Of a stretch of DNA of 64,000 nucleotides, positions 9,344-19,700 are shown piece by piece; the stretch's first letter is position 1, and the number at the start of each line of letters is the position of its first letter. The notes beneath the pieces were generated by a model that saw only the letters and a program-made list of their open reading frames with translations, was not told the DNA's origin and searched no databases. The position numbers were made by a program, and so were the translations under genes. The stretch is from positions 1-64,000 of the forward strand of contig JAJFBF010000024.1 in assembly GCA_020697295.1 (NCBI GenBank). The letters are read 5' to 3'. Source of the stretch: Moraxellaceae bacterium (GTDB lineage Bacteria; Pseudomonadota; Gammaproteobacteria; Pseudomonadales; Moraxellaceae).

Positions 9344-11929
9344 TCAGTGGAGCAGCTTCTTGTGAAACACGAACTGGCCGTGCTCGTCCTCGACGAGGAT
9401 GGTATCCCCCGCCACGAACTCGCCCTGCAGCAGCTTCTGCGCCAGCGGATTCTCCAGCAGCGTCTGGATGGCGCGCTTGAGGGGGCGCGCCCCATAGACC
9501 GGATCATAGCCTGCCGCCACCAGGCGCAGCATGGCCGGCTCGGCGATTTCGAGACCCAGCTCACGCTCGGCCAGGCGACCGCGCAGCCGTTCGAGCTGGA
9601 TATCGGCAATGCCCCGGATCTGCGATTCGGCCAAGGGATGGAAGACCACGACCTCATCGATGCGGTTGATGAACTCCGGACGGAAATGGCGGCCCACGAC
9701 ATCAAGCACCGCTGATTTCATGGTGTCGTACTGCGCCTCGCCAGCCAGGGTCTGGATGATGTCCGAGCCCAGGTTGGAGGTCATCACGATCACGGTGTTG
9801 CGGAAGTCCACGGTGCGGCCCTGGCCGTCGGTCAGGCGGCCGTCCTCCAGCACCTGCAGCAGGATGTTGAAGACGTCCGGGTGCGCCTTCTCGACTTCGT
9901 CCAGGAGCAGGACACTGTAGGGACGGCGGCGCACGGCCTCAGTGAGGTAACCACCTTCCTCGTAGCCGACATAGCCGGGGGGCGCGCCGATGAGGCGGGA
10001 CACGGAGTGCTTTTCCATGAACTCGGACATGTCGATGCGCACCATGGCGTCGTCCGAATCGAACAGGAAGCGCGCCAGCGCCTTGCACAGCTCGGTCTTG
10101 CCGACGCCGGTGGGGCCGAGAAAGAGAAAGCTGCCGTTGGGACGATTGGGGTCGGAAAGACCGGCGCGCGAGCGGCGCACGGCATTGGACACGGCGACCA
10201 CGGCCTCGTGCTGCCCGACCACGCGGCGGTGCAACTCATCTTCCATGCGCAGCAGTTTTTCGCGCTCGCCTTCCAGCATCTTGGCCACCGGAATGCCGGT
10301 CGCCTTGGATATGACCTCGGCGATCTCCTCGTCGGTGACGCGATTGCGCAACAGGGTATGTTCCTGCCCGCCCTTGTTCTGGGCATCGGTAAGTTGCTTC
10401 TCGAGTTCGGGGATGACGCCGTACTGCAGCTTGGACATTTTCTCGAGGTCGTTGCCGCGGCGGGCGGCCTCGAAGTCGATGCGCGCCTTCTCGAGCTCTT
10501 CCTTCACCTGCTGCTCGCCCTTGAGCGAGGCCTTTTCGGATTTCCAGATCTCGTCGAGGTCGGCATATTCGCGCTCGAGCTTCTGGATGTCGTCCTGCAA
10601 CTTGAGCAGGCGCTGCTTGCTGGCGGCGTCTTCCTCGGACTTCAGCGCCTCGCGCTCCATCTTGAGCTGGATGAGGCGACGCTCGAGGCGGTCCATGGAT
10701 TCCGGCTTGGAATCCATCTCCATGCGGATACGGGAGGCGGCCTCGTCAATGAGGTCGATGGCCTTGTCCGGCAGCTTGCGGTCGGTGACATAGCGGTGCG
10801 ACAGCTTGGCTGCGGCGATGATGGCCGGGTCGGTGATGTCGACACCATGATGCACCTCGTAGCGCTCCTTGAGGCCGCGCAGGATGGCGATGGTGTCTTC
10901 CACGGACGGCTCGTCGACCAGCACTTTCTGGAAGCGGCGCTCGAGGGCGGCATCCTTCTCGATGAACTGGCGGTATTCGTTCAGCGTGGTGGCGCCGACG
11001 CAATGCAGCTCGCCGCGCGCCAGGGCCGGCTTCAGCATGTTGCCGGCGTCCATGGCGCCCTCGGCCTTGCCGGCGCCGACCATGGTGTGCAGCTCGTCGA
11101 TAAAGAGGATGACGTTGCCTTCCTGCTTGGCCAGCTCGTTGAGCACGGCCTTGAGGCGCTCCTCGAACTCGCCGCGGAACTTGGCGCCGGCGATGAGGGC
11201 TCCCATGTCCAGCGACAGCACCTTCTTGTTGCGCAGGCCCTCGGGCACCTCGCCGTTGACGATGCGCTGGGCCAGGCCCTCGACGATGGCGGTCTTGCCG
11301 ACGCCGGGCTCGCCGATCAGCACGGGGTTGTTCTTGGTGCGGCGCGACAACACCTGGATGGTGCGGCGGATTTCGTCGTCGCGGCCGATCACGGGATCGA
11401 GCTTGCCGCTGGTCGCGCGCTCGGTGAGATCGATGCAGTACTTGTTCAGGGCCTGGCGGTTGTCTTCGGCATTGGGGTCCTTCACGGTTTCTCCTCCTCG
11501 AACCTGGTCGATCACCTGGGCCAGCAGGGCTTTTTGCACACCGGCCTTCTGCAGCAGGCGGGCGACGCCGGCATTGGCATCAAAGAACGCCAGCAGCGCG
11601 AGCTCGCTGGCAATGAACTGGTCGCCGCGCTGCTGCGCGAGCTTGTCGGCAAGATTGAATACGCGATTGAGCTCGGCGCCCACGGGCGCCTCCCCGGTGG
11701 GGCTGCTGATACGCGGCAGGTCAGAGAGATGGCGGGCAAGCTCGGGGCCCAGCACACCCAGGTTGGCGCCGGCCTGGGCGAGCAAGGGGCGCACACTGCC
11801 CCCCTGCTGGTCGAGCAGAGCTGAAAGAAGATGGCCGGGCTCTATGGACGGATTGTCGCTTCCGATGGCCAGCGACTGGGCATCGGCCACGGCTTCCTGC
11901 AGCTTGGCGGTGAGGCGATCGAAGCGCAT
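9344..11929 (-). CDS. clpB: ATP-dependent disaggregase ClpB
   Basis: This hexameric AAA+ chaperone works with DnaK to extract polypeptides from aggregates in the cytoplasm. The 861-residue protein has an N-terminal Clp repeat domain (1-~145), a first AAA+ module with Walker A GEPGVGKT near 205, a coiled-coil M-domain of about 120 residues (near 400-525), and a second AAA+ module with GPTGVGKT near 605. The C-terminal D2 domain follows. The M-domain distinguishes it from ClpA. The ATG has AGAGGA upstream. A heat-shock promoter lies 40 bases upstream, as expected for this gene. Confidence 0.98.
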   Translation of the reverse strand: MRFDRLTAKLQEAVADAQSLAIGSDNPSIEPGHLLSALLDQQGGSVRPLLAQAGANLGVLGPELARHLSDLPRISSPTGEAPVGAELNRVFNLADKLAQQRGDQFIASELALLAFFDANAGVARLLQKAGVQKALLAQVIDQVRGGETVKDPNAEDNRQALNKYCIDLTERATSGKLDPVIGRDDEIRRTIQVLSRRTKNNPVLIGEPGVGKTAIVEGLAQRIVNGEVPEGLRNKKVLSLDMGALIAGAKFRGEFEERLKAVLNELAKQEGNVILFIDELHTMVGAGKAEGAMDAGNMLKPALARGELHCVGATTLNEYRQFIEKDAALERRFQKVLVDEPSVEDTIAILRGLKERYEVHHGVDITDPAIIAAAKLSHRYVTDRKLPDKAIDLIDEAASRIRMEMDSKPESMDRLERRLIQLKMEREALKSEEDAASKQRLLKLQDDIQKLEREYADLDEIWKSEKASLKGEQQVKEELEKARIDFEAARRGNDLEKMSKLQYGVIPELEKQLTDAQNKGGQEHTLLRNRVTDEEIAEVISKATGIPVAKMLEGEREKLLRMEDELHRRVVGQHEAVVAVSNAVRRSRAGLSDPNRPNGSFLFLGPTGVGKTELCKALARFLFDSDDAMVRIDMSEFMEKHSVSRLIGAPPGYVGYEEGGYLTEAVRRRPYSVLLLDEVEKAHPDVFNILLQVLEDGRLTDGQGRTVDFRNTVIVMTSNLGSDIIQTLAGEAQYDTMKSAVLDVVGRHFRPEFINRIDEVVVFHPLAESQIRGIADIQLERLRGRLAERELGLEIAEPAMLRLVAAGYDPVYGARPLKRAIQTLLENPLAQKLLQGEFVAGDTILVEDEHGQFVFHKKLLH

Positions 11930-11968
11930 GAAGGTCCTCTTGGCAATAAACGGGTAGATGCCCTACGT

Positions 11969-11995
11969 AATAAGGGCCTTATTCTGTAATTCAAG
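11969..11995 (-). promoter_or_regulatory. sigma-32 heat-shock promoter of clpB
   Basis: The minus strand has CTTGAAT (11989-11995), a 12-base spacer and CCCTTATT (11969-11976). This closely follows the sigma-32 consensus CTTGAAA-N11-15-CCCCATNT. It sits just upstream of clpB, a classic RpoH-regulated gene. Confidence 0.78.
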
Positions 11996-12085
11996 GAAGA
12001 AGGAGGGGGTGCTGTGATGACCTGCGTCAAATCCGGAGTCATCTCCCGCGCTAGACTGATCCCAATGCCAGCCGTGGAGGGAATC

Positions 12086-12367
12086 ATGGGCAAGCCAACC
12101 GCCAGCGAACTGCGTCAGGCCCTGGACCGGGCCATTACCATGCGCGAGTCCGGAAACGACCCGGACTTTCTCGCCAAATCCCTGCTCAACCTGCATTACC
12201 GGGTGCTCAAGCTCGAGCGGGCGCTGGAAATGTCCAAGCGCTACCTGCACTCGGGCCAGGGCGCCACCGAACATCGCCTGCTGCTGCAGGCCGTGCACGA
12301 CGCCGAGGCCGCCAGTGCGGACCCGGGCAGCGACGAGCTGCCCATCCTCGGGCGAGGCGTTCAGTAG
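12086..12367 (+). CDS. Small conserved-looking protein, function unknown
   Basis: The product is 93 residues, mostly predicted helix, with no signal peptide or membrane segment. The central part (about 33-55: LLNLHYRVLKLERALEMSKR) is amphipathic and could form a coiled coil. The ATG at 12086 follows GGAGGG at good spacing, which supports translation; an upstream in-frame ATG lacks such a site. It is divergent from clpB and convergent with yfiH. I do not recognise the family. Confidence 0.65.
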   Translation: MGKPTASELRQALDRAITMRESGNDPDFLAKSLLNLHYRVLKLERALEMSKRYLHSGQGATEHRLLLQAVHDAEAASADPGSDELPILGRGVQ

Positions 12368-12385
12368 GAAGGCGTTCGGAGGAGC

Positions 12386-13138
12386 TCAGGCGAGCCAGAT
12401 CACGGAGGCCATGCGGCCGGTCTGGCCGTCGCGGCGGTAGGAGTAGAAGCGGGCACTGTCGCTGACCGTGCACAGGTCGCCGCCGCCGATGGCGGCTAGC
12501 CCTGCTGCCGCGAGGCGCAGGCGGGCGAGGCCATAGATGTCCGCCAGCCAGCGCCCGGCGTTGGGGCTGGGGCGGAAGTGCGCATCGGCGCCGGCATCCT
12601 GCTGCAGGAAGGCCTGGCGCACCTCCTCCCCCACCTCGAATGCCGCCGGCCCGATCGCCGGCCCCATCCAGGCCAGCACCTGCGCCGGGTCGGGGAAACA
12701 CTTCAGGGTCGATTCCAGCACGCCATCGCAAAGACCACGCCACCCGGCGTGGGCCACGGCAACGCGGGTGCCGGCGCGGTCACAAAAGAATACGGGCAGG
12801 CAATCCGCAGTCATCACCACGCAGGGCTGCTGCGACCGGGTCGTGAAGACGGCATCGGCATCGGGCGCGCCGGCACGGCTTTCCTCCGTCGCTTCCACCA
12901 CCCGGATGCCATGCACCTGGTTCAGCCACTGCGGCGACTGCGCCGGCGCGATCGCCTGCAGTGCCCCGAGCAGCCGCTCGCGGTTTTGCCGCACATGCGC
13001 CGGATCATCCCCGACATGCTGACCGAGATTGAGGCTGTCCCAGGGCGCCCGGCTGACGCCACCCAGGCGCGTGGTGACGACAGCGTGGACGTTGGCCGGC
13101 GCCGGCCAGTCGGGACGCAGAAGAGGCAGCTCGCTCAT
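12386..13138 (-). CDS. pgeF: YfiH/PgeF (DUF152) polyphenol oxidase / purine nucleoside hydrolase-phosphorylase family
   Basis: The product is 250 residues of the DUF152 (multicopper-oxidase-like, LACC1-related) family. The family has been called laccase. Biochemical work shows members act on purine nucleosides, and in E. coli it edits L-serine-containing muropeptide precursors. The family N terminus appears as PDWPAPANVHAVVTTRLGGVS. Zinc-ligand motifs are visible: ADCLPV with the preceding VVMT, and AVAHAGWRGL. The ATG at 13138 is chosen by similarity of MSELPLLRPDWP to E. coli YfiH; another ATG 27 bases upstream is possible. In Pseudomonas the same gene lies between clpB and rluD, as here. 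Confidence 0.88.
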   Translation of the reverse strand: MSELPLLRPDWPAPANVHAVVTTRLGGVSRAPWDSLNLGQHVGDDPAHVRQNRERLLGALQAIAPAQSPQWLNQVHGIRVVEATEESRAGAPDADAVFTTRSQQPCVVMTADCLPVFFCDRAGTRVAVAHAGWRGLCDGVLESTLKCFPDPAQVLAWMGPAIGPAAFEVGEEVRQAFLQQDAGADAHFRPSPNAGRWLADIYGLARLRLAAAGLAAIGGGDLCTVSDSARFYSYRRDGQTGRMASVIWLA

Positions 13139-13278
13139 GACACTCAGGATTCCTTTGCTCGACATTTCAGTTCGGCCGATCGCCCGCCCTGCCGAGGAAC
13201 GAGCTCAGGAGAAGACGCCGTTGTCGCCCGCCTTTTCCTGGCTGCAATGGCGCCCGGCCGCCGGTGCGTCCGCCAGGC

Positions 13279-14484
13279 TCAGGCGCCAGCCGCTTCCGGA
13301 TGGCGCAGCGTGCGCACCTCCATGCGCAGGCCGGCGCGCTCCAGGCGCGGCAGCAGCACCTCGCCCATGGCGGAAGCGGGCGTGATGACGCCCGCTGCCA
13401 CCGGCAGGTTCGGATCGAGCGCCAGGCACAGGCCGGCCTCCGCCATCATCTTGGCAGTGTCGCCATAGCCGGGGTCGCCACCGCTCATTTTGGCCAGCAC
13501 GGTGACACCGCCGGCACTGGCGGTCACAAACATATTGAACCAGCCCTTCTCGCGCTGCTCTGCGCTGGGCCCTTCGCCGGGAGCGCGTCGGCTCAGCAGC
13601 CAGCGCTTGGTCGGGCCAAACTGCGCCAACGTGAAAAGACCGCCAATGCCGGCCGCCAGGCCGGCCAGCGCCAGGGGATTCTTCATCACCAGGTAATGGC
13701 CGTAGGAAAAGGTATGGCCATAGTCGCCGCGCACGCGCGCCGTATGTTGCACGACCTCGGGATCGATGGAGGGCATGAGCATGGCCCAGCGCTGCCAGTG
13801 ATCCTCGCGGAAGAAAGGGGTCTTCACGGCATGCACATGGTCGCCGGGATGGGCCGGACGCGCACCCCACCATTCACGCGCGCTCGCCATGGCCTCGATG
13901 GCGGAATGCCAGGTGCCTCCGGAAAAACCACCGCCCCCTTCCACGCCACCCTTGACGACCACATCGGAGGCATCCAGGACGAGACCGCCGACACGACGCC
14001 GCAGCTCACGGAGCGCCAGCAGCACGGTGAGGTCGGGCGGAATACTCTCGAATCCGCAGCTGTGGACGATGCGGGCTCCCGTTTTTCTCGCCACCGCGTC
14101 GTACTGCTCGCGCATGCGGTGTACGAACTGCGGCTCGCCGGTGAGGTCGGCATAGTGGGTGCCGTTTTCGGCACAGGCGCGAACCAGGGGCTCGCCCAGC
14201 AGGGCATAGGGGCCAACGGTGGTGATGAGAGTGGTGGTCGAGGACGCGAGCGCGGCCAGTGATACGGCATCATTCACATCCGCCAACAGCAGCTCCGGGG
14301 CAATCGCGCCGGGAGTGGCCGAAAGGCGCTGTCGCACCTCTTCGAGCTTGCCGGTGTTGCGGCCGGCCAGCGCCCAGCGAAAAGGCTCCTGCGCCGATAC
14401 CTTCGCGAGATACTCGGCCACGAGACCGCCCGTGAAACCGGTGGCCCCGAAGACCACCACATCGAAACGCCGTGTCGCCGCCAT
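13279..14484 (-). CDS. Saccharopine dehydrogenase family protein (possible trans-acting enoyl reductase)
   Basis: The product is 401 residues. An N-terminal Rossmann motif (VVVFGATGFTGGLVAEYL, near 9-26) and the conserved stretches LITTVGPY, GTHYADLTGEPQF and CGFESIPPDL are typical of the saccharopine-dehydrogenase-like group that includes mycobacterial trans-acting enoyl reductases. The true substrate is unknown; a lysine-pathway role is unlikely here. A hydrophobic stretch (about 265-285) may associate with the membrane. The ATG at 14484 has GGGAG eight bases upstream; a GTG nine bases earlier overlaps that site. Confidence 0.82.
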   Translation of the reverse strand: MAATRRFDVVVFGATGFTGGLVAEYLAKVSAQEPFRWALAGRNTGKLEEVRQRLSATPGAIAPELLLADVNDAVSLAALASSTTTLITTVGPYALLGEPLVRACAENGTHYADLTGEPQFVHRMREQYDAVARKTGARIVHSCGFESIPPDLTVLLALRELRRRVGGLVLDASDVVVKGGVEGGGGFSGGTWHSAIEAMASAREWWGARPAHPGDHVHAVKTPFFREDHWQRWAMLMPSIDPEVVQHTARVRGDYGHTFSYGHYLVMKNPLALAGLAAGIGGLFTLAQFGPTKRWLLSRRAPGEGPSAEQREKGWFNMFVTASAGGVTVLAKMSGGDPGYGDTAKMMAEAGLCLALDPNLPVAAGVITPASAMGEVLLPRLERAGLRMEVRTLRHPEAAGA

Positions 14485-14538
14485 GTCCTTCACTCCCTGC
14501 CAGCAAGAGGCGCAGGGTAGCGCAAATCCGGGCCCGAT

Positions 14539-16647
14539 TCAGCGGGGCAAGGCACGCCCCCTTACCGTGAAAACCACAGCATCCAGCGCCTGCCCCGTCG
14601 CATCGCGCAGCTCCAGCCGGTGAAAACCGGCCACGGGCGCCCAGTCATGGTCGAGAGCCGGCCCCAGGCGACGCCCATCCAGCCACCAGTCCAGTTGTCG
14701 CCGCAAGGTTTCCGCACGGAACCGCAGCCGCTGGTTACGCCCGGGAATATCGGGATCGAGGGCCACCACGGTTTCATTGACGGGATAGACGATGCGATTG
14801 GCATTCCCGGGCACATAGGTGACGGTCGCCATCTCGGTCCCGGACAAGAACCATTCGCCACGAGGCGACTCGGCAAGACCGGCAAAGACCACCTGTTGCC
14901 GGCGCAGTTCCGCGGGCACCGGCGCGTCCTCGCCAAACCGGAAGCGGTCGCCTTCGGCCACCTGCATCACCGACGCCCATACGGGCGCGGCGCCGGCCGT
15001 GCCGGACACTTCGCGCATGGGCGCGCCATCAAGGTTGCCCACCCACACCGCGACCGTATGGCGCGAGGAGAAGCCGATGCACCAGTTGTCCCGCATGTCC
15101 TTGCTGGTGCCGGTCTTTACCGCCGCCGGAAACGGGAGCGCCAGCGGATTGTCGAGCCCGAAGGTCAGGGCGCGCGCGCCACGGTCGGCCAGGATGTCGG
15201 TCACGATGAAGGCCGCGCCCTCCGAGATGACCGCGGCGGCAGGGGCCGGCGGCGCATCGGTAAAATGCAGCGCAGAGAAACGGCCACCATTGCCCAGGGT
15301 GCGATAGGCATTGGCCAGCATTTCCAGGCTGACGTCCGCCGAGCCCAGCGCCAGTGAATAGCCGTAGAACTCGGGCGCTTCCGTCAGGCTGGTGAAACCC
15401 AGGCGACGCAGGCCCAGCCAGAACGCCTCCACACCAACGAGGTTGAGGACGCGAACGGCAGGCACATTGAGCGAGCTGGCCAGCGCCATGCGCGCGCTCA
15501 CCGGGCCTTTAAAATCCTTGTCGTAATTCTGGGGGGAATAAAGCCCGCTGGGAGTGGCCAGGCTGAGCGGGGCATCCTCCAGCACGGAAGCTGCCGTCAG
15601 GAGACGCTGATCGAAAGCCTGGGCATACAGCAGCGGCTTGAGCGTGGAGCCCGCCTGTCGCAGGGCCTGGATGCCATCCACAAATCGTGCGGACGGCACC
15701 AGGCCGGCATTGGCCACATAGGCCCGCACGGCGCCCGTTTCATTATCGAGCACGAGCACCGCTCCCGCGTTGACGTTGCGCTCACGCAACTGCGCCAACT
15801 GCGTTGTCAGCGCCTCGATGGCTTGCGACTGCAGTGCTGCATCCAGTGTGGTACGGCGTTTTTCGCCGGGCGTGCGCAGCAGCTGCACCGCCAGGGAATC
15901 CAGCGCGGGATTTTCCGGATAGGGTGCCAGGCGACGATCGAGGGTAGCCAGCGCGAGATCGCGGACAGACTGGCAGTCGGCATTGATAAAGCCCGCCTGG
16001 ATCAGGGTACAGGCGCGCCGGACCACTCGCGCCGGTGACGCGGACGGCGCCGGCAACAATGCCGCCAGCAGCAGGCTCTCGGTCCGGCCCAGGCCGGCGG
16101 GGGACTTGCCAAACAGGGCACGGCTGGCGGCGCCGACGCCCTGCAGATCGCCCCGGAACACCAGCAGGTTCAACCAGGCCTCGAGGATCTCCGCCTTGCT
16201 CCAGCGCGCCTCCAGTGCTCGCGCCGCTTGCATCTGCCGCCATTTCTGACCGACTGAGCGGCCGCCGCGGCGCCAGCCCAATCCGGGCTCCAGCAGCCCC
16301 GCCAATTGCATGGTGATAGTGCTGGCGCCCCGTGACTTGTCGCCTTTCAGGAATTGCAGGAAGGCCCTCGCCGTTGCGCCCCAGTCGATGCCACGATGGG
16401 CCGCGAAATCACGATCCTCGGCAAACACCACCGCCTCGCGCAGCGCCGGTGATACGTCCTCCAGCGCCACCCAGTCCAGGCGATTGATGCTGGCATCGAG
16501 GCGACGCGCGTGCAGGAAGTGCCCGTTGCGATCCAGCATCTCGGCATAGGATGACCGGTAGCCGGCGCGAACCTCGGCAAAATCCGGCACGGCCGCGCGC
16601 GCGACCGACGCCAGTAACAACAAGGCAAACAGCAGAAGACGCATCAC
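14539..16647 (-). CDS. pbpC: Penicillin-binding protein 1C
   Basis: The product is a bifunctional class A PBP of 702 residues that polymerises and may crosslink peptidoglycan in the periplasm. It has a short N-terminal signal or anchor (1-18). The GT51 glycosyltransferase domain has catalytic Glu77 in FAEDRDFAAHRGIDW and RGASTITMQL. The transpeptidase domain has SxxK at Ser334-Lys337 (GSTLKP), SxN in ASSLNVPAV and KTGTSKDMRDNW. A PBP1C C-terminal domain follows. Two adjacent ATGs (16647, 16644) are equivalent. It lies 56 bases after the alpha-2-macroglobulin gene. In E. coli the two are also paired (yfhM-pbpC), which implies a shared envelope-defence role. Confidence 0.95.
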   Translation of the reverse strand: MMRLLLFALLLLASVARAAVPDFAEVRAGYRSSYAEMLDRNGHFLHARRLDASINRLDWVALEDVSPALREAVVFAEDRDFAAHRGIDWGATARAFLQFLKGDKSRGASTITMQLAGLLEPGLGWRRGGRSVGQKWRQMQAARALEARWSKAEILEAWLNLLVFRGDLQGVGAASRALFGKSPAGLGRTESLLLAALLPAPSASPARVVRRACTLIQAGFINADCQSVRDLALATLDRRLAPYPENPALDSLAVQLLRTPGEKRRTTLDAALQSQAIEALTTQLAQLRERNVNAGAVLVLDNETGAVRAYVANAGLVPSARFVDGIQALRQAGSTLKPLLYAQAFDQRLLTAASVLEDAPLSLATPSGLYSPQNYDKDFKGPVSARMALASSLNVPAVRVLNLVGVEAFWLGLRRLGFTSLTEAPEFYGYSLALGSADVSLEMLANAYRTLGNGGRFSALHFTDAPPAPAAAVISEGAAFIVTDILADRGARALTFGLDNPLALPFPAAVKTGTSKDMRDNWCIGFSSRHTVAVWVGNLDGAPMREVSGTAGAAPVWASVMQVAEGDRFRFGEDAPVPAELRRQQVVFAGLAESPRGEWFLSGTEMATVTYVPGNANRIVYPVNETVVALDPDIPGRNQRLRFRAETLRRQLDWWLDGRRLGPALDHDWAPVAGFHRLELRDATGQALDAVVFTVRGRALPR

Positions 16648-16703
16648 TCAGGCCCATCCCAAGGCAACCGCCCACCTCTTGCCCTGATCCGGCCAGCGCC
16701 GGC

Positions 16704-19700
16704 TCAAGGCACGATGCTCCAGGCGGCATTGGGGATCATGCCGAACATTTCCGGTGCGTACATGGCCTCGACGCGCGTGGGCGGCAGCTGGAAATCACCG
16801 GACTGGTTCAGTCGCACCACATAGGCGACCGTCAGCGGCCCCTTGCTGACGCGCTCGTAGTAGCCGCGATAGCTGTCCTGCCGGTACTCCGCGAAGGACG
16901 GCTCGGACCAGTAGCGCATCCATCCGGCATAGCGCTCCATCTTGCGCCGGAGCAGTTCCGAGTCGCGATCCAGGCCACGGCCCAGCAGACTGGCGCCGGC
17001 CGGCACCGGATCCTCCACCACCACCCAGCCCATGTCGGTCTGGGCATCGATCTTGAGGACGACCAGGGCCACATCGCCCGCCGACCATTGGCCATTCACC
17101 TTCTGCTGCAGCGGCAACACCTGCCTTTCAACCGCATAGCCGGTGGACCACGGCGCCTTGAGCGGAATACGCGCGACACTCTGCACGGTCAGCCAGGGCT
17201 TGCCCTGGCCGTCGTGGGCGACTTCCAGCGTAGCGGGCCTGGCGGGCCAGGCAAGGCGCTGGCCTTCCGTCGCGCCGGCTGCCCAGGTCGCCTTCTTTTC
17301 CGTCGGCGCCAGCACCAGACGGGTCGAGCCCGACACGGGTACTGACTCGAATCGTTCACTGAATTTCTTCATGGCAATCACGGCCCAGGCATTGGCCAGT
17401 GTCGTGTCCCAGTGCCCGTGGCGACTGCGCAGGTCCAGCCCACGGATCAATCGCGGAAGATCCTCCTGCCAGCCCGGCAAAGTCTGCGCCGCCAGGAAAA
17501 GCCGGACGGCGGCGACATCCGCGCTGCTGTAGAGCCACCACTGGTTGCTTTCATTGCGGCTCAGCATGAGCGCCGTGCCCTGCAGGTTGAGGCGGGTGCG
17601 CAGGATCATGGCGGCCTCGGCAAGGCGCTGGTCACGCCCCGCAATGTCACGCCGCTGCTGCAGCAGGCTGACCCAGTCCAGCACCATCGCGGTCGGCCAG
17701 AGGCCGGGCTGGACATTGATGCTTTCCAGCATGACGGGCCGATAGCGCTGGTACCGCGCCAGCACGCTGATGGCCTTGAGCTTGCGCGCATCCTTGTCGA
17801 GCGGCGCAAAGTCCCACAGCCGCGGCCTCAGCTCACCGCTCACGAAGCGCTCGAGCGCGCCCAGCATGCGTTCGCGCGGACCCTTCGGCACTTCCCAGCC
17901 GGCCTCCTTCACCACCTCCAGCACATAGGCGGTAATCAGCGGATCGCCCTGCTCCAGCGGCGTGAACAATTTGAGCAGACCGTTGCCGTCCAGGAAGGCC
18001 GGCAGGTTTTCCTGGATGGACAGCCAGGCCTGGCGATCGTCGAGGGCGATGGCGCGCGAGAGCTGCTGCTCGAGGCAGCTGTAGCGGTAATCACGGAAAA
18101 AGCGCTGCACGCCCGCCAGACCGTCGCCCAGATGCGCGCGCAGCGAGAGATCAAGGCCACCGCCATCAAGCGCATCCGACGGCTTCTGCACGGGCAGCCG
18201 GTAAGGCGTCCCGGGCTCAAGCTGGGTCAGCGTGGCCTGGATCACCTGCTCGGGAACCGAATCAAGCACCTTCTGCACAAGCTTCATGCGATCTTGCGTA
18301 TTCTCGCTTACCGCGGCCAGCACCCACTCGATCTGGCGGATGCCGGCCGGCACCTGCACCGGAAAAGTAATCGTCTGCGATTGGCCGGGGGCCAGCACCA
18401 GCTCCCTCTGCAGCGACGTAATGGAGGCGATGTCGGTGGTCGCGGTGAACTTCACGGACTGCCGCGCGTCGCTGGCGTTGCGCACGGTGAAGCCGGCATC
18501 GAAGCGATCGCCCTCGCGTACCACCAGCGGCAGGCCACTGATCACCTGCAGGTCCTGGAAGGTCTGGAAGCTGCTCTCGCCAACACCGAAGCGGTCACCC
18601 GCCGAAGCTACGGCCGCAAGCCGGAAGCCGCTCAACGAATCATTGATCGGCACAGTGAATTCGGCTACGCCCTGGGCATCCACCGGCGCGCGCGCCTTCC
18701 AGTACAGCAGAGTATCGAAGAGCTCGCGCGCATCACTGCCACGACCACCGCCCCCGCCCGGGGGCAATGCCTTGCGCCCGAAATGACGCTTGCCCACGAC
18801 CTGCAACTGCGAAGTGGAAGTACTGATGCGATGCCCGCGCTCGCCCATCATGGCCTTGAGCAAGTCCCAGCTGGCATTGCCTGACAGCTCGAGCAGCGCT
18901 TCGTCCACCGCGGCAAGCGTGATCTCGGTACCGGCCGGTAGTGCCTGCCCCCCGGGCGCTGTCACCTTTACCTTCACCCTGGCCTGTTCGCGGATGCGAT
19001 AGCGCTTGCGCTCGGGCTCCACCGCCACCGCGAGCCGGAAGGCATCCCAGCCCACCTTCACCTGGGTCAGGCCCATCTTGAAGGCGGGCTTGCCCAGGTC
19101 GACCAGCGCCGTAGGCTGCACCGAGTCATCACGGCCACGCACGGCGAGGGCCGACACATAAACATTCGGCGCATATTCTCCCCGGGCGGGCACGGTGATG
19201 ACGGGAGCGGCCGCCGTCAGCCGCTGCACGCTGGCATCGAGAATGCCCTCGCGCTCGGTGGTCACCAGCACCGTGGCCTGCGGAAAAGGCATGCGCAACT
19301 GCAGGCGCATGGCCTGTCCCGGCTCATAGCTCTTCTTCTCGGGAATGAGATCGATCCGGTCGGTGTTTTCCTGGCCGAACCACCAGGACTCCTGCCCGCT
19401 TACCCAGGCGCTGGCAGACGCCGTGGCCAACTGTCCGCGAGGATCGGTGGCCTGCGCCCGCAGGTGCAGCTCACCCGATGCATTCACGGGAATATCGCAG
19501 TGCAGGCGGCCCGCCGCATCGCTGCGACCGGCGCACTGCGCCGTCAGCGGCTTGAGCACGCTCTCGCTGTTGTAGGCATAGAAGCCCCCTACGGTACGGG
19601 TCCGGTGCGTGAGCGTCTCATTGAGGAACACCTTTACCTGCACCGGCGCATTGCGCACCGGCAGGCCCTTCGTATCCAGCACCACCACGTCCACCGGCAC

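Noticed and set aside
9268-9705. Upstream extension of the OsmC reading frame
   Set aside because: It would run back through the clpB terminator into clpB; the family N terminus begins at the ATG at 9267.
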